A stretch of 64,000 nt of DNA from Opitutaceae bacterium. GTDB lineage: Bacteria > Verrucomicrobiota > Verrucomicrobiia > Opitutales > Opitutaceae. The stretch spans positions 248,001 to 312,000 of the forward strand of contig JABTUS010000007.1 in the NCBI GenBank assembly GCA_015075305.1, written 5' to 3'. The position numbers and the translations under genes were made by a program. Of this stretch, positions 57,796 through 64,000 are shown one piece after another (the stretch's first letter is position 1; the number at the start of each line of letters is the position of its first letter). A model generated the notes under the pieces. That model saw only the letters and a program-made list of their open reading frames with translations, made no database searches and was not told the DNA's origin.

Positions 57796-58811
57796 CCTCC
57801 CGACACGTGTCCTCGCCGCGTTCAACCCTGCAATCGTGCTTCCGCGGACGCCATGTCCTCATCACTGGCGGGCTCGGTTTCATCGGGTCAAATCTGGCGC
57901 GCCGGCTGGTGCGCTATGGGGCCAAGGTGACGCTGGTCGACTCGCTGATTCCCGAGTACGGTGGAAACCTGTTCAACATTGCGGGCCTATCGGGCCGGGT
58001 TCACGTCAATATCTCGGATGTGCGCGACCGGCATTCGCTTCCCGTCTTTGTGCGCGATCAGCACTACCTGTTCAACCTGGCGGGGCAGACGAGCCACATG
58101 GATTCGATGACCGATCCGGAAACGGATCTCGAGATCAACGCCCGGGCGCAGTTGTCGATCCTCGAGGCCTGCCGCCGGCACAACCCGCATATCCGGGTCG
58201 TGTTTGCGAGCACGCGCCAGCTTTACGGGCGCCCGGATGTACTGCCGGTCAGCGAGTCGCATCCGCTTCGACCCGTGGACGTGAACGGCATCAACAAGCT
58301 GGCTGGGGAGCACTACCACCTGCTTTATCACCGCAACCACGGCATACGAAGCACCATCCTGCGGCTGACAAACACGATCGGCCCGCGCATGAGGATCAAG
58401 GATGCACGCCAGACGTTTGTCGGTGTCTGGATCCGTGCCGTGCTCGAGGGCAGGCCGTTCGAGGTGTGGGGAGGAGAGCAGCTCCGGGACTTCACCTACG
58501 TCGACGACTGCGTGGACGCGCTGCTCCTGGCCGCAGCCAGCGAGGCGGCGGAGGGCGGGGTGTTCAATCTTGGAGGTCCGCCGCCTGTCTCACTCCATGC
58601 GCTTGCGGAACTCCTCGTCGCCTGCAATGGAGGCGGCGAGTTTCGCGTGAAGAGCTTCCCTCCGGATCGGAAGAAAATAGACATCGGGGACTTTTATGCG
58701 GACTGGAGCCTGATCCGTGCAAAGCTTGGATGGAGGCCCCGGACCGGCCTCAAGCGGGCGCTGCTTCAGACGCTCGCCTTCTACCGGAAGGAGCTTGCCC
58801 ACTATGTCTGA
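57792..58811 (+). CDS. NAD-dependent epimerase/dehydratase family protein (extended SDR) lacking the catalytic Tyr
   Basis: Nucleotide-sugar enzyme of up to 339 residues. The NAD site is LITGGLGFIGSNLARRLV; then FNLAGQTSHMDSM, VVFASTRQLYGRPDVLPVSE and PLRPVDVNGINKLAGEHY. In this last motif the usual YxxxK reads N-G-I-N-K, with Asn165 where the Tyr is expected and Lys169 retained. RLTNTIGPRMRIKDARQTF and GGEQLRDFTYVDDCVDALL are typical for the family. Start is TTG at 57792, overlapping the previous stop; GTG at 57807 is possible. I recall related proteins with the same VNGINK motif, so the change is likely ancestral. The substrate sugar is unknown. Confidence 0.88.
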   Translation: MTSRHVSSPRSTLQSCFRGRHVLITGGLGFIGSNLARRLVRYGAKVTLVDSLIPEYGGNLFNIAGLSGRVHVNISDVRDRHSLPVFVRDQHYLFNLAGQTSHMDSMTDPETDLEINARAQLSILEACRRHNPHIRVVFASTRQLYGRPDVLPVSESHPLRPVDVNGINKLAGEHYHLLYHRNHGIRSTILRLTNTIGPRMRIKDARQTFVGVWIRAVLEGRPFEVWGGEQLRDFTYVDDCVDALLLAAASEAAEGGVFNLGGPPPVSLHALAELLVACNGGGEFRVKSFPPDRKKIDIGDFYADWSLIRAKLGWRPRTGLKRALLQTLAFYRKELAHYV

Positions 58812-59760
58812 CACAAGCGGCGCGACCACCCCGGCGCTCAGCCTTGTCATCCCGTTGTACAACAGCGCGGAGACGCTGCGGGCGCTGGTGAAGGCCATTG
58901 AGTCGCTGGAGGTGAAGGGAGGCCATGAACTGGTCCTGGTGAATGACGGAAGCAGCGATGCGACCGCCGGAATCTGCCGCGACCTTGCATCCAATGCTCA
59001 AATACCGATCACCTATGTCGAGCATTCGCGAAACTATGGGGAGCACAATGCCGTGCTCACCGGGTGGAGACACTCACGCGGTGAGTACGTGGTCAATCTC
59101 GATGACGACGGGCAGAACCCGCCGGACGAGGCGGTGCGGCTTTTCCTTCATGCGCGGGAGCATCAGTTGGACGTCGTCTACGGATACTATGAGGTGAAGC
59201 AGCATTCGGCATGGAGAAATGCCGGAAGCTGGATGACCAACCGCATGACCGATCTGGCGCTGGACAAGCCCGGCGGCTTCTATCTCTCCAGTTTCCGCTG
59301 CGTGACGGCATTTGTGGCGCGGCAGGCGGCGGCGAACTCGGGTCCGTTTCCCTACATCGACGGGCTGCTGCTCCAGGTGACGCAGCGGATCGGCTCCCTG
59401 CTGGTGCGGCACGACGAACGCCAGGCGGGCAGCAGCGGCTACACATTTCGCAGGCTGGTGCGCCTCTGGCTCAGCACGTTCATCAATTTTTCGGTGATTC
59501 CCCTCAGGATCGCGACGGTGCTGGGTGTCATCATGGCCCTGTGCGGATTTGTCGCCATCGGCGTGGTGACGTACTGGTGGCTGCACGACAGGGGGCCCCA
59601 GTTCGGCTGGGGAACGCTCATGGCGGCGCTGCTGACATTTTCCGGCGTGCAGCTCATCATTCTTGGACTCTTCGGGGAATATATCGGACGCATGTTCATA
59701 ACGATAAACCAGCGGCCGCAGGCGGTGATACGCGCCATTGTGCGCAGTTCGATCAAGTAG
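58804..59760 (+). CDS. GT2 polyprenyl-phosphate glycosyltransferase (ArnC/DPM1 type)
   Basis: Membrane-anchored GT2 of 318 residues that loads a sugar on undecaprenyl phosphate. It starts ALSLVIPLYNSAETLRALVK, with the nucleotide-binding LVLVNDGSSDATAGICR, the metal-site LDDDGQNPPD, and two C-terminal helices (LRIATVLGVIMALCGFVAIG and WGTLMAALLTFSGVQLIILG) ending FGEYIGRMFITINQRP, as in ArnC and GtrB. ATG at 58804 overlaps the epimerase stop by 8 bp, so the two are coupled. It would supply lipid-linked sugar for the GT-C-like protein at 54272. Confidence 0.92.
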   Translation: MSDTSGATTPALSLVIPLYNSAETLRALVKAIESLEVKGGHELVLVNDGSSDATAGICRDLASNAQIPITYVEHSRNYGEHNAVLTGWRHSRGEYVVNLDDDGQNPPDEAVRLFLHAREHQLDVVYGYYEVKQHSAWRNAGSWMTNRMTDLALDKPGGFYLSSFRCVTAFVARQAAANSGPFPYIDGLLLQVTQRIGSLLVRHDERQAGSSGYTFRRLVRLWLSTFINFSVIPLRIATVLGVIMALCGFVAIGVVTYWWLHDRGPQFGWGTLMAALLTFSGVQLIILGLFGEYIGRMFITINQRPQAVIRAIVRSSIK

Positions 59761-59826
59761 CCTGCTGGATTTGTGATCGATGCCGAGTGACCAGCCGCAC
59801 GGACGCACGCTTCCGGGCGGGGTGGT

Positions 59827-60984
59827 CTATGCGGTGACGGCGTCCAGGGAGCAGCCGTCGGCTTCGGCCAGGGGAGTCTCGCAGTTTGGCCGCGCGATGA
59901 CGCCGGGGTAGGGCTCGGGGTGAAATTCCCTGGCGAGGCTGGCGAGCAGGTGGCGGTCGCAGACTTCGAAGAGTTCCGCCTCCGTCTGCGTGCGGCGCAT
60001 GTCGTGCAGGAACGCGCCGCCGGGATCGACGCTCTGACCGACAAAGTTGAGGTACTTCTTCATCTTGTTGACGTGGGCGCGCTCGGGCACGTCCGGGTCA
60101 CCGGTGGCGCGATAGAGCCTGTCGATGTAGGTGCGCACCTCGCCGAGCGTGATGGTCCGGGGCTCGCGCCCGGAAAAGCGTTCGCGGCACTGCTGGAAGA
60201 TCCATGGATTGCGTATGGCGTGCCGGCCGATCATGACCCCGTGCGCGCGGGTGGTTTCAAGAATCCGGACGGCTGCCGAGGCTGAGGAGACATTGCCATT
60301 CGCCAGCACGGGGCAGCCGGCCCGTGACACCGCATGCGCGATCCAGTCGTAGTGCACCTCGCTCCGGTACATTTCCCTGACGGTGCGCCCGTGGACTGTC
60401 AGGAGGTCAACGCCGTGGCTGTTCACCGAATCCAGAATGCGGTCGAAATTCCGGGTATCCTCAAAACCGATGCGCATCTTGACGGTGAAGAGCCCGGGAA
60501 TCGCGGCGCGCAGCACGCCCAGGATGGCGTCGACGTGCTCCGGGTCGCGCAGCAGGCCGCCGCCGACGTTCTTCTTGTAGACCTTCGGGGCGGGGCAGCC
60601 GAGATTGAGATCCACGCCCGCGATGGGATGATGCAGCAGCTCCCGGGCGGAACGCTCGAGGTGGTGAAGGTCCTCTCCGATCAACTGTGCGAACACCGGG
60701 CGCCCCGTGGTGTTTTCGTCAATCGATCGAAGAATGTGTTTCTCCAGCCGGGACTGCGCGTGAACACGAAAAAACTCCGTGAAGAAGTAGTCGGGCGCAC
60801 CGATGTCGGCGACGACCCGCATGAAAGCGAGGTCGGTCACGTCCTGCATGGGCGCGAGCGCCGTGAGCGGCTGGCCGGCGAGGTGCGGCTGCGGCAGCGC
60901 GGCCGGGATTGTTCGGTTGACGTTGGGCGCAGTCATCGTGGCGGGTCGGACAGGACTGCCGGTGGAGTCCGAAGAGGTGCTCAC
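59827..60984 (-). CDS. tRNA-dihydrouridine synthase
   Basis: FMN enzyme of 385 residues that reduces uridine in tRNA. It begins with the TIM-barrel motif LTALAPMQDVTDLAFMRVV and carries the catalytic Cys130 in DLNLGCPAPKVYKKNVGGGLL, then TVKMRIGFED, LTVHGRTVREMY, PVLANGNVSSAS and GVMIGRHAIRNPWIF. The length and GCPAPKV motif fit the DusB-like group. GTG at 60984 overlaps the stop of the DUF151 gene as GTGA, which fixes the start. Confidence 0.94.
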   Translation of the reverse strand: MSTSSDSTGSPVRPATMTAPNVNRTIPAALPQPHLAGQPLTALAPMQDVTDLAFMRVVADIGAPDYFFTEFFRVHAQSRLEKHILRSIDENTTGRPVFAQLIGEDLHHLERSARELLHHPIAGVDLNLGCPAPKVYKKNVGGGLLRDPEHVDAILGVLRAAIPGLFTVKMRIGFEDTRNFDRILDSVNSHGVDLLTVHGRTVREMYRSEVHYDWIAHAVSRAGCPVLANGNVSSASAAVRILETTRAHGVMIGRHAIRNPWIFQQCRERFSGREPRTITLGEVRTYIDRLYRATGDPDVPERAHVNKMKKYLNFVGQSVDPGGAFLHDMRRTQTEAELFEVCDRHLLASLAREFHPEPYPGVIARPNCETPLAEADGCSLDAVTA

Positions 60985-61481
60985 GCGCCGGGCTTGTCGT
61001 CCTCGTCACCCGTTTCACCATTGCCGGATTCCTGCTCAGAGGCCTGCTGCCTGAGAACGCGCTCGAGGATTTCGCTCATGTCCTCCACGGACTCGAACAC
61101 CTTGCGCGCGACCGTGATCGGGCGCTTTTGCTGCAGGGCGAGAACGATGGAATCGCTGGGGCGGGCGTCGAGCTCGATGATCTTTTTGCCCAGTTCATTC
61201 TCCATGCGAAGAAGCATGCGGGCAAAGTAGGTGCCCTCGTTGAAGTCGTTGACAACCACATGCTCGAGGCGGGCGCCGAGCCCCATCAGCATGTGGCCGA
61301 TGAGGTCATGCGTGAGGGGGCGGTCCTTCTTCACTCCATTCAACGTCATCTGAATGGCATGCCCCACGAAGTGGTCGACATAGATGATGAAGCTCTTTTC
61401 GTCGTTGCCGAGGAAAATGGCGCAGCCATTGGCGGCGGGCATCAAGCCCTTTACGGTGACGGGAACGACATCATGTGACAT
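60981..61481 (-). CDS. Bifunctional nuclease family protein (DUF151/BFN)
   Basis: Protein of 166 residues from the BFN (DUF151) family. It has VVPVTVKGLMPAANGCAIFLGNDE, FIIYVDHFVGHAIQMTLNG, RPLTHDLIGHMLMGLGARLEHVVVND, FNEGTYFARMLLRME and IELDARPSDSIVLALQQKRPI, which together define the family. Plant and bacterial members degrade DNA and RNA in vitro; the biological role is not settled. The acidic tail (EQESGNGETGDEDDKPGA) is unconserved. ATG at 61481; its stop overlaps the tRNA-dihydrouridine synthase start. Confidence 0.92.
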   Translation of the reverse strand: MSHDVVPVTVKGLMPAANGCAIFLGNDEKSFIIYVDHFVGHAIQMTLNGVKKDRPLTHDLIGHMLMGLGARLEHVVVNDFNEGTYFARMLLRMENELGKKIIELDARPSDSIVLALQQKRPITVARKVFESVEDMSEILERVLRQQASEQESGNGETGDEDDKPGA

Positions 61482-61593
61482 GGGTTGACAATGAGCACAC
61501 CCGTCCGCAGGCGCAAGCGGAAGGGATTCGCAGTTTGCGGCAGGCTGGGATTGAACAACGGGGGGATTGTGCTGACGCGCAATTTCCGGACAA

Positions 61594-62463
61594 TCAACCC
61601 GGCGGACTGAAACCGAACAGCGAAATATTCCATTCTTTCGCCTGTTGGATCACCTGCGCCTTGTCGAGCATGATGACATGATCGACTTCCAATGCCGCCG
61701 CATGGATGGCCGCACCGCGCATGGTTTCGAGCGTTCGAAGACCGAATACCGGCACGTCGAAACGGAAATCCTGGCGCGCCTTGACTGTTTTGACGTAGAG
61801 AGCCTTGTCGGTCTTGAGTTCTCCGGCGCGGCGGATCATGGCGTCGGTGCCCTCAAAGGCTTCCACGGCGAGGACGGTGCCCTTGCGGACCACGCACCCC
61901 TGGCCGATGTCGAGTCTGGCGCATTCGCGTGCGATGTGGATGCCGTGATCGAGGTATTCCTGCTCGATCGGGAATCGCCTGCCGGTCATGCAGCCCGCCG
62001 TCGCCAGGTGGCTTTCGATGAAACAGCGGGCGTCGAGCATGGTCACACCCATGTCTTCGATTTCCTGTGCGATCGCTCCAAAGATGGTTTCAGCGTTGCG
62101 GCGTTTGAGTCCAAGGAGGATGCGTGTCGCCTTGAGGTCCGGATGCAGCCCCTTGAACAGGCGTCGCGGCGTGATCTGGCCGGCCATCAAGGCGTAGCCC
62201 GCGCCGAAGTCCTCGATCGCCCGCAGCATCTTTCCAAGCTGGCCCACCAGGATCCTGCGACGATCCGCTTCGACGAAGGAGGCGTAAAGCTCTGGCGGCG
62301 TTTCCTCCTCGAAGGCGATCAACCGAAGCGGCACGCCGGTCCGGCGGATTGAATCCGCGACCAAGAGGGGGTAGCGTCCCTGTCCTGCAATGAGGGCAAC
62401 GGGTTTCCTGGCGTCGAACGACGCGGGCAGGTAGGGAGACACCGGCAGCGTGGGCATGGGCAT
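61594..62463 (-). CDS. lpxI: UDP-2,3-diacylglucosamine diphosphatase, LpxI type
   Basis: Lipid A pathway enzyme of 289 residues that cleaves UDP-2,3-diacylglucosamine to lipid X; LpxI replaces LpxH in many bacteria. The family (former DUF1009) is clear from PVALIAGQGRYPLLVADSIRR, GQLGKMLRAIEDFGAGYALMAG, GITP-type QITPRRLFKG, the C-terminal LDIGQGCVVRKGTVLAVEAFEGTDAMIRR and VDHVIMLDKAQVIQQA. It shows that the host makes lipid A. ATG at 62463. It is 112 bp from the DUF151 gene, so it may or may not share a transcript. Confidence 0.93.
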   Translation of the reverse strand: MPMPTLPVSPYLPASFDARKPVALIAGQGRYPLLVADSIRRTGVPLRLIAFEEETPPELYASFVEADRRRILVGQLGKMLRAIEDFGAGYALMAGQITPRRLFKGLHPDLKATRILLGLKRRNAETIFGAIAQEIEDMGVTMLDARCFIESHLATAGCMTGRRFPIEQEYLDHGIHIARECARLDIGQGCVVRKGTVLAVEAFEGTDAMIRRAGELKTDKALYVKTVKARQDFRFDVPVFGLRTLETMRGAAIHAAALEVDHVIMLDKAQVIQQAKEWNISLFGFSPPG

Positions 62464-62658
62464 TGAGCGAACCCGAGACGTTGAACTACGGCAAGCGTGG
62501 GAGATGGAAGCAACGGGTGGGGAGTGAAAAGTGAAAACGAAGGTGGGGGAAAACGCGAAGGCGCCAAGGTGCGGAGGGGACGCGAGGGAGTGGGAGGGGG
62601 AAAGAGCGGCTAGGCCAGAGGGCGAGGTCCGGGAGCCGTGACTCGGGAGATGGCGGCT
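62464..62658. other. Purine-rich intergenic region
   Basis: About 195 bp between LpxI and the hydrolase gene, purine-rich on the plus strand (GGTGGGGGAAAACGCGAAGG, GTGGGAGGGGGAAAGAG). It has GCGAAGGCGCCAAGG-type wording seen beside other repeats but no hairpin arm. No gene is supported. Confidence 0.4.
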
Positions 62659-63492
62659 TCAGGGGTTCGTTTCGACGGTGCCCGTGCACTTCAGGACGAA
62701 ATCAACGATGGGTTGGGGGTCATCCAGGCTGTGGGGGTGATGGTCCACGCCGTGCTTGAGAATGACGCGGATGGAGCCGCCAAGCTGTCGATAGCGTTGT
62801 TCAAGGATGGCGGTGTTTTCTTCGAAGGGGACCGTCCTGTCGGCATCGCCGCAAACGCTCAAGATGGGGATCTTCGCTGCGGCGATGGGTGCGAGGTTGT
62901 CGATCGGGTTGAGCGGATACGCGATGGCTTCGGCGTCGCTGGCGAAGCCGTACACTTTCTTCAGACGCTCCCATTCGACAGGATTTCCCGGATACCTGCC
63001 CTGTCCGAGGGGCCAGCTCTTGAAGTCGCAGACCGGCGCATCCAGGTAGAGGCCCGCAACCCATTCCGGGTGGCGGGCCGCCCAATTCAAGGCGTAGAGT
63101 CCGCCCCGGCTCAGGCCGATGAGCACGGGTTTGGCCGCGATGCCGCGCTCCTTCGTCATGCTGGCATGGAAAGCATCCATCAGGACCATCGCGGGAGGAC
63201 CGCCGAACATGTCGGAGACTTCCATGTACCCGAGGTGAAAGCCGCGCTTGAGCAGGGCGATGTCAGCCTGCGGGAAGTGTCCGAAGAACTCCGTCCGCCA
63301 GATCCAGGGTCTGCCCGGGGCGGCTGTCTTTGGCAGCACCAGGCGGCACGGTCTGCCGGCGACGATGAACTCCTCCTGCGCAAAACCGTTCCATTCACTG
63401 GTGGTCACCGGGGTCTCATCACCCGCAGCCAACCCGGACTTCGCGGCTGGAATGACAAGGAGCAGTATTCCAAAACAGAGGCGGTTGAGCAT
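62659..63492 (-). CDS. Exported alpha/beta hydrolase
   Basis: Secreted or periplasmic serine hydrolase of 277 residues. A signal peptide (LNRLCFGILLLVIPAAKSGLA) is followed by the alpha/beta fold: nucleophile elbow GLSRGGLYALNWAARH, the acid in SVCGDADRTVPFEEN and the His in LKHGVDHHPHSL. The sequence RPWIWRTEFFGHFPQAD is reminiscent of esterases that face sugar-linked ester substrates in Opitutaceae, but the substrate cannot be read. ATG at 63492. It stands between LpxI and the BY-kinase without tight coupling to either. Confidence 0.9.
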   Translation of the reverse strand: MLNRLCFGILLLVIPAAKSGLAAGDETPVTTSEWNGFAQEEFIVAGRPCRLVLPKTAAPGRPWIWRTEFFGHFPQADIALLKRGFHLGYMEVSDMFGGPPAMVLMDAFHASMTKERGIAAKPVLIGLSRGGLYALNWAARHPEWVAGLYLDAPVCDFKSWPLGQGRYPGNPVEWERLKKVYGFASDAEAIAYPLNPIDNLAPIAAAKIPILSVCGDADRTVPFEENTAILEQRYRQLGGSIRVILKHGVDHHPHSLDDPQPIVDFVLKCTGTVETNP

Positions 63493-63562
63493 GAAGATGA
63501 CGTCTGGGCAAATGCCGGCCAGGAGCGGGTCGCGGGGGCGGCGTTGGATCGGCCGGGTGGCC

Positions 63563-64000
63563 TCAGGTCTGGGAGCCGTAGTATTTCTTGTAACTCCGGT
63601 AGTACCGGTAGTTCGTGTAGTACTCGATCCGCCGCGGTGAGAGCCCGTTCAGCACGATGCCGAGAATCTCATTCTTGCCTTCGCGAAGGGCATTGAAGTA
63701 CAGCCGGATGTGTTTCCGGTAGGCGCGGTTGAAACGGCAGACATAGACGATTTCATCGGAACGGCTCGCGATCAGCATGGAGTCGGTGACTGCGCCGAGG
63801 GGTGGTGAATCCATGACCAGGAGATCAAATTTAGTCTTCAGGCTCTCCAGCAATTTTCCGAAGACCGGATTGTCGAGGAGCTCAGTGGGTGTTTTCGATC
63901 GCCCGCCGGAGCAAAGCAGCCACAGGTTTTCGCCGACCTTCACTATGCCGAGATGGGTGTTGGCCATCGGATCGCCCTCGAGGGATGCGCCGTTCTGAAA
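63563..64000 (-). CDS. BY-kinase / capsular exopolysaccharide CpsD-Wzc type protein, C-terminal part only
   Basis: The last 145 residues of a bacterial tyrosine kinase, N-terminus beyond the window. Visible are the Walker B segment FDLLVMDSPPLGAVTDS, the loop LLCSGGRSKTPTELLDNP (family GxxpPNPxELL), YVCRFNRAYRK and GIVLNGLSPRRIE. The C-terminus is a Tyr cluster, YYTNYRYYRSYKKYY, the autophosphorylated tail of these kinases. Such proteins control polymerisation and export of polysaccharide with Wza and Wzy partners, which suggests that an exopolysaccharide locus continues beyond 64 kb. Confidence 0.92.
   Translation of the reverse strand, partial: FQNGASLEGDPMANTHLGIVKVGENLWLLCSGGRSKTPTELLDNPVFGKLLESLKTKFDLLVMDSPPLGAVTDSMLIASRSDEIVYVCRFNRAYRKHIRLYFNALREGKNEILGIVLNGLSPRRIEYYTNYRYYRSYKKYYGSQT

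Overview
The window is high-GC chromosomal DNA that looks like a member of the Verrucomicrobiota, most plausibly Opitutaceae. This is inferred from content, not from a marker gene. Pointers are a large TonB-dependent receptor behind a LacI-type operator, exported GH2 and GH106 glycosidases, a DUF1549/DUF1553 cytochrome plus DUF1501 pair typical of Planctomycetes and Verrucomicrobia, a DUF1080 protein, an LpxI-type lipid A enzyme and dense dispersed intergenic repeats. No rRNA, tRNA, CRISPR array, integrase or intact insertion sequence was found.

Layout. 1-7 kb: the start of a GH2 beta-galactosidase-like gene, an N-terminally truncated glycoamylase-family gene, a LacI-type operator with a TonB-dependent receptor, and an orphan NarL-type response regulator. 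7-13 kb: a Mug-type DNA glycosylase and a minus-strand run folE - gnd - zwf - cytochrome b/molybdopterin oxidoreductase fusion. 13-16 kb: a coupled PAS histidine kinase and response regulator, then a perfect 15-bp palindrome and a small basic ORF. 16-25 kb: an arabinose/fucose isomerase-type gene divergent from a GH106 rhamnosidase, then the DUF1549/DUF1501 pair. 25-32 kb: a CPVC redox protein divergent from an HxlR regulator, an MFS transporter, and a three-gene MacAB-like efflux operon. 32-36 kb: a DUF1080 protein and a Tat-exported beta-propeller protein of uncertain enzymatic role. 36-43 kb: a five-gene Yej/Dpp-like peptide importer with stop/start overlaps at two of its junctions.

43-64 kb is the most distinctive part. 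A plus-strand run encodes an ACP-FabZ fusion, a beta-ketoacyl-ACP synthase, an SDR reductase, a GT28-type lipid glycosyltransferase and two GT4 glycosyltransferases. It faces an alpha-oxoamine synthase and two more glycosyltransferases on the minus strand. A second plus-strand run follows: a polytopic GT-C-like protein, a methyltransferase, a remnant membrane ORF, an epimerase family lacking the usual Tyr, and a polyprenyl-phosphate GT2. The gene set suggests a dedicated acyl chain built on its own carrier protein and then glycosylated, perhaps a glycolipid or sphingolipid-like envelope lipid; this is a hypothesis. Dus, a bifunctional-nuclease-family protein, LpxI, an alpha/beta hydrolase and the C-terminal end of a BY-kinase (exopolysaccharide control) close the window.

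Two families of dispersed intergenic repeats run through the window: a hairpin with arms of about 30 nt and a variable, internally duplicated loop, and short covarying palindromes of the form CCCAAGGC-n3-GCCTTGGG. Genes were called by family motifs, start-site context and operon spacing. Most long ORFs opposite them are high-GC shadows.
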